Of a DNA stretch of 64,000 nucleotides, positions 61,313-64,000 are shown piece after piece. Under the pieces are notes generated by a model, which had not been told where the DNA came from, searched no databases, and saw only the letters and a program-made list of their open reading frames with translations. Each line of letters starts with the position of its first letter. The stretch's first letter is position 1. Source of the DNA: Gracilibacillus boraciitolerans JCM 21714 (GTDB taxonomy: Bacteria; Bacillota; Bacilli; Bacillales; Amphibacillaceae); the NCBI RefSeq assembly GCF_000521485.1, contig NZ_BAVS01000009.1, positions 1-64,000 on the forward strand, in the 5' to 3' direction. Position numbers and translations under genes: made by a program.

Positions 61313-61391
61313 AATCATTGACTTTCTCTGATTATTGTTTTAATATTAATTTAATAATAATAATATCTCTTTTGATTTTTTAATCAAACAT

Positions 61392-61427
61392 GCCACTATT
61401 CCACATCGGATAGTGGCTATTTTTTTG
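61392..61427 (+). terminator. Terminator
   Basis: 8-bp stem GCCACTAT/ATAGTGGC with T7. A 66-codon frame downstream (61443-61643) has no support. Confidence 0.75.
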
Positions 61428-61647
61428 TTTTTAATTTGAAGCTTGATAAAGATAACAATTTTCTGTTATAATATCTGTATAGTTTTAGTTTTGTTTTCAC
61501 TCGTATTTAGAGTGGTTAGAGTATCCTTGTTTACTAAAGGAAAGCCTAACAAAAATTTTTCACTTCTGAACATCCCTTTGTTACTGGATCAGGAGACAAC
61601 AAAAAAATTGTTTCACCCATTTTCAAAAAAATTAATAGTTTAGATAT

Positions 61648-61699
61648 AAAAAGGCGATTGTATTCTATGTTCTTTCACATAGATAACAATCGTCTTTTT
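61648..61699 (+). terminator. Attenuator-like hairpin before the ERF operon
   Basis: 14-bp stem (61648-61661 with 61686-61699, one G.T pair) with inner TCTATG/CATAGA, ending in T5, 36 nt before the ERF start. Likely transcription attenuation. Confidence 0.65.
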
Positions 61700-61701
61700 A
61701 T

Positions 61702-61737
61702 ATAGATAAAAAAATTAAAGGAGAGATTATTATTATG
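61702..61737 (+). repeat. 36-nt translation-initiation repeat, copy 2
   Basis: Identical to 15558-15593, ending in the ERF start codon. Confidence 0.85.
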
Positions 61738-62499
61738 CAAAATCAAACAGTAGAAGGAAAGAAAGAGCTTTATGCTGCACTTGTGAAGGTGATTGGAGAA
61801 ATGCAGACACTTACCAATAGTGCTGATAATCCGTTCACCAATAGTAAGTATACGCCATTGGCAGATATTTTGGATACGATCAGACCTGCTCTGTCTAATC
61901 ATGGACTAGCGATTATGCTAAATCCTTCGACAAGAACAGAAACGCAACAAACCGCAGATCCTAACGGAGTTATCGCTGCAATTGAAAAACAATTTGTAAA
62001 AATTACTCCTATTATTATTCATGAAAGTGGTGAAACGCTACAAATGGAATCGTTAGAATTACCAATAGTAGTAGGCCACAAAATGAATGATTCTCAAGCT
62101 GTGGGAAGTGCAATTAGTTATGGTCGTCGCTATATCTTAACCTCATTGTTAGGAATTGCAAGCAAAGATGATGATGGTAACCAACAAGCGCCATCTTACT
62201 CACAACAGCAACAACCTATACAACCGAATAATCAGCCACCTCAACAACAGCAAACACAACCGCAAGAAAATGTGTTTTCTGCAGAAGCCACTCTTACGTC
62301 AAAGCAAAAAGGTAAATCAGGTAGTGGTGTTGAGTATATTGAGTGTCAATTAGCTAACGATCAAGGTCAAGTACTGCAAGTCTTTGCTAAAGATCCTGAT
62401 GTAGTTAAGTTGGTTGATGGGTTAGCAGTTAATAGTAAAAGCACTTTTAAAATAAAGCAGGATAGCAACTTTAATTCCATCATAGGATTGGGTGCATGA
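61735..62499 (+). CDS. ERF-family single-strand annealing protein
   Basis: 254 aa. N-terminal ERF domain (FTNSKYTPLADILDTIRPALSNHGLAI and SAISYGRRYILTSLLGIASKDDDGN), a Gln/Pro-rich linker and an OB-like tail. Works with SSB in recombination, plausibly during conjugative establ­ishment. Next gene overlaps by ATGA. Confidence 0.85.
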   Translation: MQNQTVEGKKELYAALVKVIGEMQTLTNSADNPFTNSKYTPLADILDTIRPALSNHGLAIMLNPSTRTETQQTADPNGVIAAIEKQFVKITPIIIHESGETLQMESLELPIVVGHKMNDSQAVGSAISYGRRYILTSLLGIASKDDDGNQQAPSYSQQQQPIQPNNQPPQQQQTQPQENVFSAEATLTSKQKGKSGSGVEYIECQLANDQGQVLQVFAKDPDVVKLVDGLAVNSKSTFKIKQDSNFNSIIGLGA

Positions 62500-62873
62500 A
62501 AATGTTGAATGAAATAAAAAAACTAAACATTAAACCAATAACAGCTTTTAATGGGAAAGGTATTTACTTCATAGTCACCTATCCGACTATTTTTAAAGGT
62601 GTTTCTTCAGTCCTTTGTGCTTTGCAAAAAGATATGACGATAAAAGTCATTCATAATTGCCATTTATGCAGAGCATACGGTTATCACGAATGTCCTTATA
62701 TTCGACAAGCGATAAATGAATATAAAATATATCGTCAAATTGATAGCACGAAATATGTGTTATTGCAACAATACGTGGACCCGAAATACATCTTGAAAGC
62801 AGAGCAAATACCTGTACCTAGTCAACGGTTTATGGAAAAAGGAGAGAGAACGAAACATGAGCTTATTACCTAA
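62496..62873 (+). CDS. Hypothetical protein with Cys pair
   Basis: 125 aa. CHLCRAYGYHECPYIRQA may form a zinc site. Coupled to ERF (ATGA) and overlapping the primase-like gene. No family recognised. Confidence 0.5.
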   Translation: MKMLNEIKKLNIKPITAFNGKGIYFIVTYPTIFKGVSSVLCALQKDMTIKVIHNCHLCRAYGYHECPYIRQAINEYKIYRQIDSTKYVLLQQYVDPKYILKAEQIPVPSQRFMEKGERTKHELIT

Positions 62874-63508
62874 TATTGTAGAGGTAGCAGATAGTCATGG
62901 GCTAGACTGCAACTTTAAGACAAGAGGTAAAAAAGAAGTCATGTTTAAGTGTCCGTTTTGTCATGCTGACAGCAATAAGAATAGATTTTATCTTTCTTTA
63001 AATGAAGATAAAAATGTTTTTAAATGTTGGCACTGCAAAGAATCAGGGGGGCGTGTTGAGATTCATATCATTACTGGATGGTAAATCAGAAGAAAAACTG
63101 ATTGAACAGGTCCGAAAGAAGAGTGGATCTACTTATAAGAAGCACCCTGCGGAACAACTTACACGATCACAACTCGAATTAATCGGTTATCCAAAAATTG
63201 ATTGGATAAAAAATCGAGACTATGATGTAGAGCTTTATAAAAACTATCGAGAGAGAGTTTATCAGGATTGGACAAGTCATGTGAAGAAAGAAAAGGAACT
63301 ATGCTATAAACTCCTTTTTACAGGCTTGCTATCCAATAATTTATCATCTGCTATTGCATCTTGTAAGCAAAAAGAGTTTGAGCTGCAAGAAAAATTTGTA
63401 GATGAATTGATTAAAATGTTATTCCAAGAGAGTAAATATGAAGTGTTTGAAGTGGAAATGAATGTATCTGAGTTAATGAAGATACAGCATCCATACGATA
63501 CACTTTAA
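62857..63508 (+). pseudogene. DnaG/CHC2 zinc-finger primase-like protein, frameshifted
   Basis: About 216 aa. A CHC2-type zinc finger (CPFCHADSNKNRFYLS...CWHCKESGGVLRF) as in DNA primases, without a TOPRIM domain. The G6 run at 63046-63051 breaks the frame; five Gs join ESGGVLRFISLLDGKSEE. Likely a plasmid primase accessory. Confidence 0.7.
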
Positions 63509-63538
63509 ATAAAAAAATATTAAAGGAGAATGATGAAT

Positions 63539-64000
63539 ATGTTAAACGTTTGTAATTTTGTAGGAAGATTAGGAAAAGATGTTGAGTTGAGATATACACC
63601 AAATGGTGCTGCAGTAGCTAATTTCAGTCTTGCACTTACAGAACCGATCCCTGATCAGAATGGTGAAAGAGGTGTATCATTCATCAATGTTGTTGCTTGG
63701 CAAAAAACTGCGGAAAACATGGCAAACCAATTATCGAAAGGCGATATTATTGGTATTACTGCTAGAGTAAATGTACGTAATTTTGAAGGCAATGATGGGA
63801 AAAAAGTGTATGTGACTGAGTTTATCGTTCAAGGTCTACCAACTTTCATTAAAGTTAAAAAGTGGGAGAATGGCAATGGTGGTAATAATCAAGGGAATAC
63901 GAATAATCAATACCAAAGCCAAAATCAAAATACTCAAAACACCAATCAAAGTCCATTCGCTAATGCTCAACCAATAGCTATAAACGATAACGATCTTCCA
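63539..64000 (+). CDS. ssb: Single-stranded DNA-binding protein (runs off the window)
   Basis: SSB of which all but the last residues are visible: FVGRLGKDVELRYTPNGAAVANFSLA opening OB fold, Asn/Gln-rich linker, and acidic tip DNDLP at the window edge. ATG 63539 (MLN...) fits SSB N-termini; 63533 and 63530 are in frame too. RBS AAAGGAG. Confidence 0.92.
   Translation, partial: MLNVCNFVGRLGKDVELRYTPNGAAVANFSLALTEPIPDQNGERGVSFINVVAWQKTAENMANQLSKGDIIGITARVNVRNFEGNDGKKVYVTEFIVQGLPTFIKVKKWENGNGGNNQGNTNNQYQSQNQNTQNTNQSPFANAQPIAINDNDLP

Noticed and set aside
61443-61643. 66-codon plus-strand ORF
   Set aside because: Lies between two terminators with no ribosome binding site and low-complexity composition.
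955-63051. Classical phase variation by poly-G tracts
   Set aside because: Phase-variable tracts cluster in surface genes and vary by single bases. Here the runs hit housekeeping motifs everywhere and favour exactly +3.
1-64000. CRISPR array, tRNA or rRNA genes
   Set aside because: No regularly spaced short repeats with unique spacers and no tRNA/rRNA-like folds were seen on reading both strands.

Overview
The window looks like part of a large, low-GC conjugative plasmid (or plasmid-like element) from a Bacillaceae bacterium. The basis is AT-rich DNA with strong AGGAGG-type ribosome binding sites, a ParA partition locus, a replication-initiator-like protein, an actin-like segregation protein, a Gram-positive (Tcp/Con-type) conjugation apparatus, ERF and SSB proteins, and LexA (DinR)-type boxes. 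No tRNA, rRNA or CRISPR array was seen, and no relaxase was recognised.

Layout. 0.4-1.5 kb: small genes and a LexA-box promoter. 1.5-10.5 kb (minus strand): a four-gene restriction/defence island (PLD-SNF2 helicase, DUF4391-type protein, type III Mod, type III Res). 10.6-13.5 kb: IS21 relic, parA plus a partner, and a duplicated AT-rich candidate partition site. 13.5-20 kb: plasmid housekeeping (RadC-like, DUF6744-like, MoxR ATPase plus VWA protein, Rep-like protein). 20-24.2 kb: secreted nuclease and lipoprotein, and a roughly 850-nt gene-free region that folds like a large RNA. 24.4-40 kb: transfer leader, actin-like ParM/Alp pair, then TcpC, D, E, VirB4, VirB6-like, lytic transglycosylase/M23 and replication-relaxation genes. 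39.7-47.8 kb: cargo (IS91-like fragment, sorbitol PTS operon, truncated sugar ABC gene). 48-50 kb: two Xre-type regulators with palindromic operators. 50.3-59.3 kb: a Tad-like pilus locus with SLH and repeat-bearing surface proteins and a VirD4-type coupling ATPase. 59.3-64 kb: S1-domain protein, ERF annealing protein, primase-like protein and SSB.

How it fits together. The T4SS genes, the cell-wall hydrolase, the coupling ATPase and a complete-looking Tad-type pilus set (pilin, two minor pilins, ATPase, two platform halves) suggest transfer helped by a pilus and surface adhesins. A palindrome with TAACAAT/ATTGTTA arms brackets the promoter of an Xre regulator near 49.4 kb. It recurs upstream of rep (18.9 kb) and of the transfer operon (24.4 kb), suggesting one regulator links replication and transfer.

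The strangest property runs through the whole window. I counted by hand about 60 runs of six or more G (or C), where base composition predicts about one. Most are exactly seven long. In conserved motifs they look like four- or five-base runs that gained exactly three bases, adding one Gly or Pro: LRGNHD reads LRGGNHD, and ParA DTPP reads DTPPP. Others gained one or two bases and break the frame, while several A/T runs have lost one base. This may be a consensus (sequencing) artefact or a real tract-expansion process. Until it is settled, most frameshifted genes listed here should not be taken as dead.
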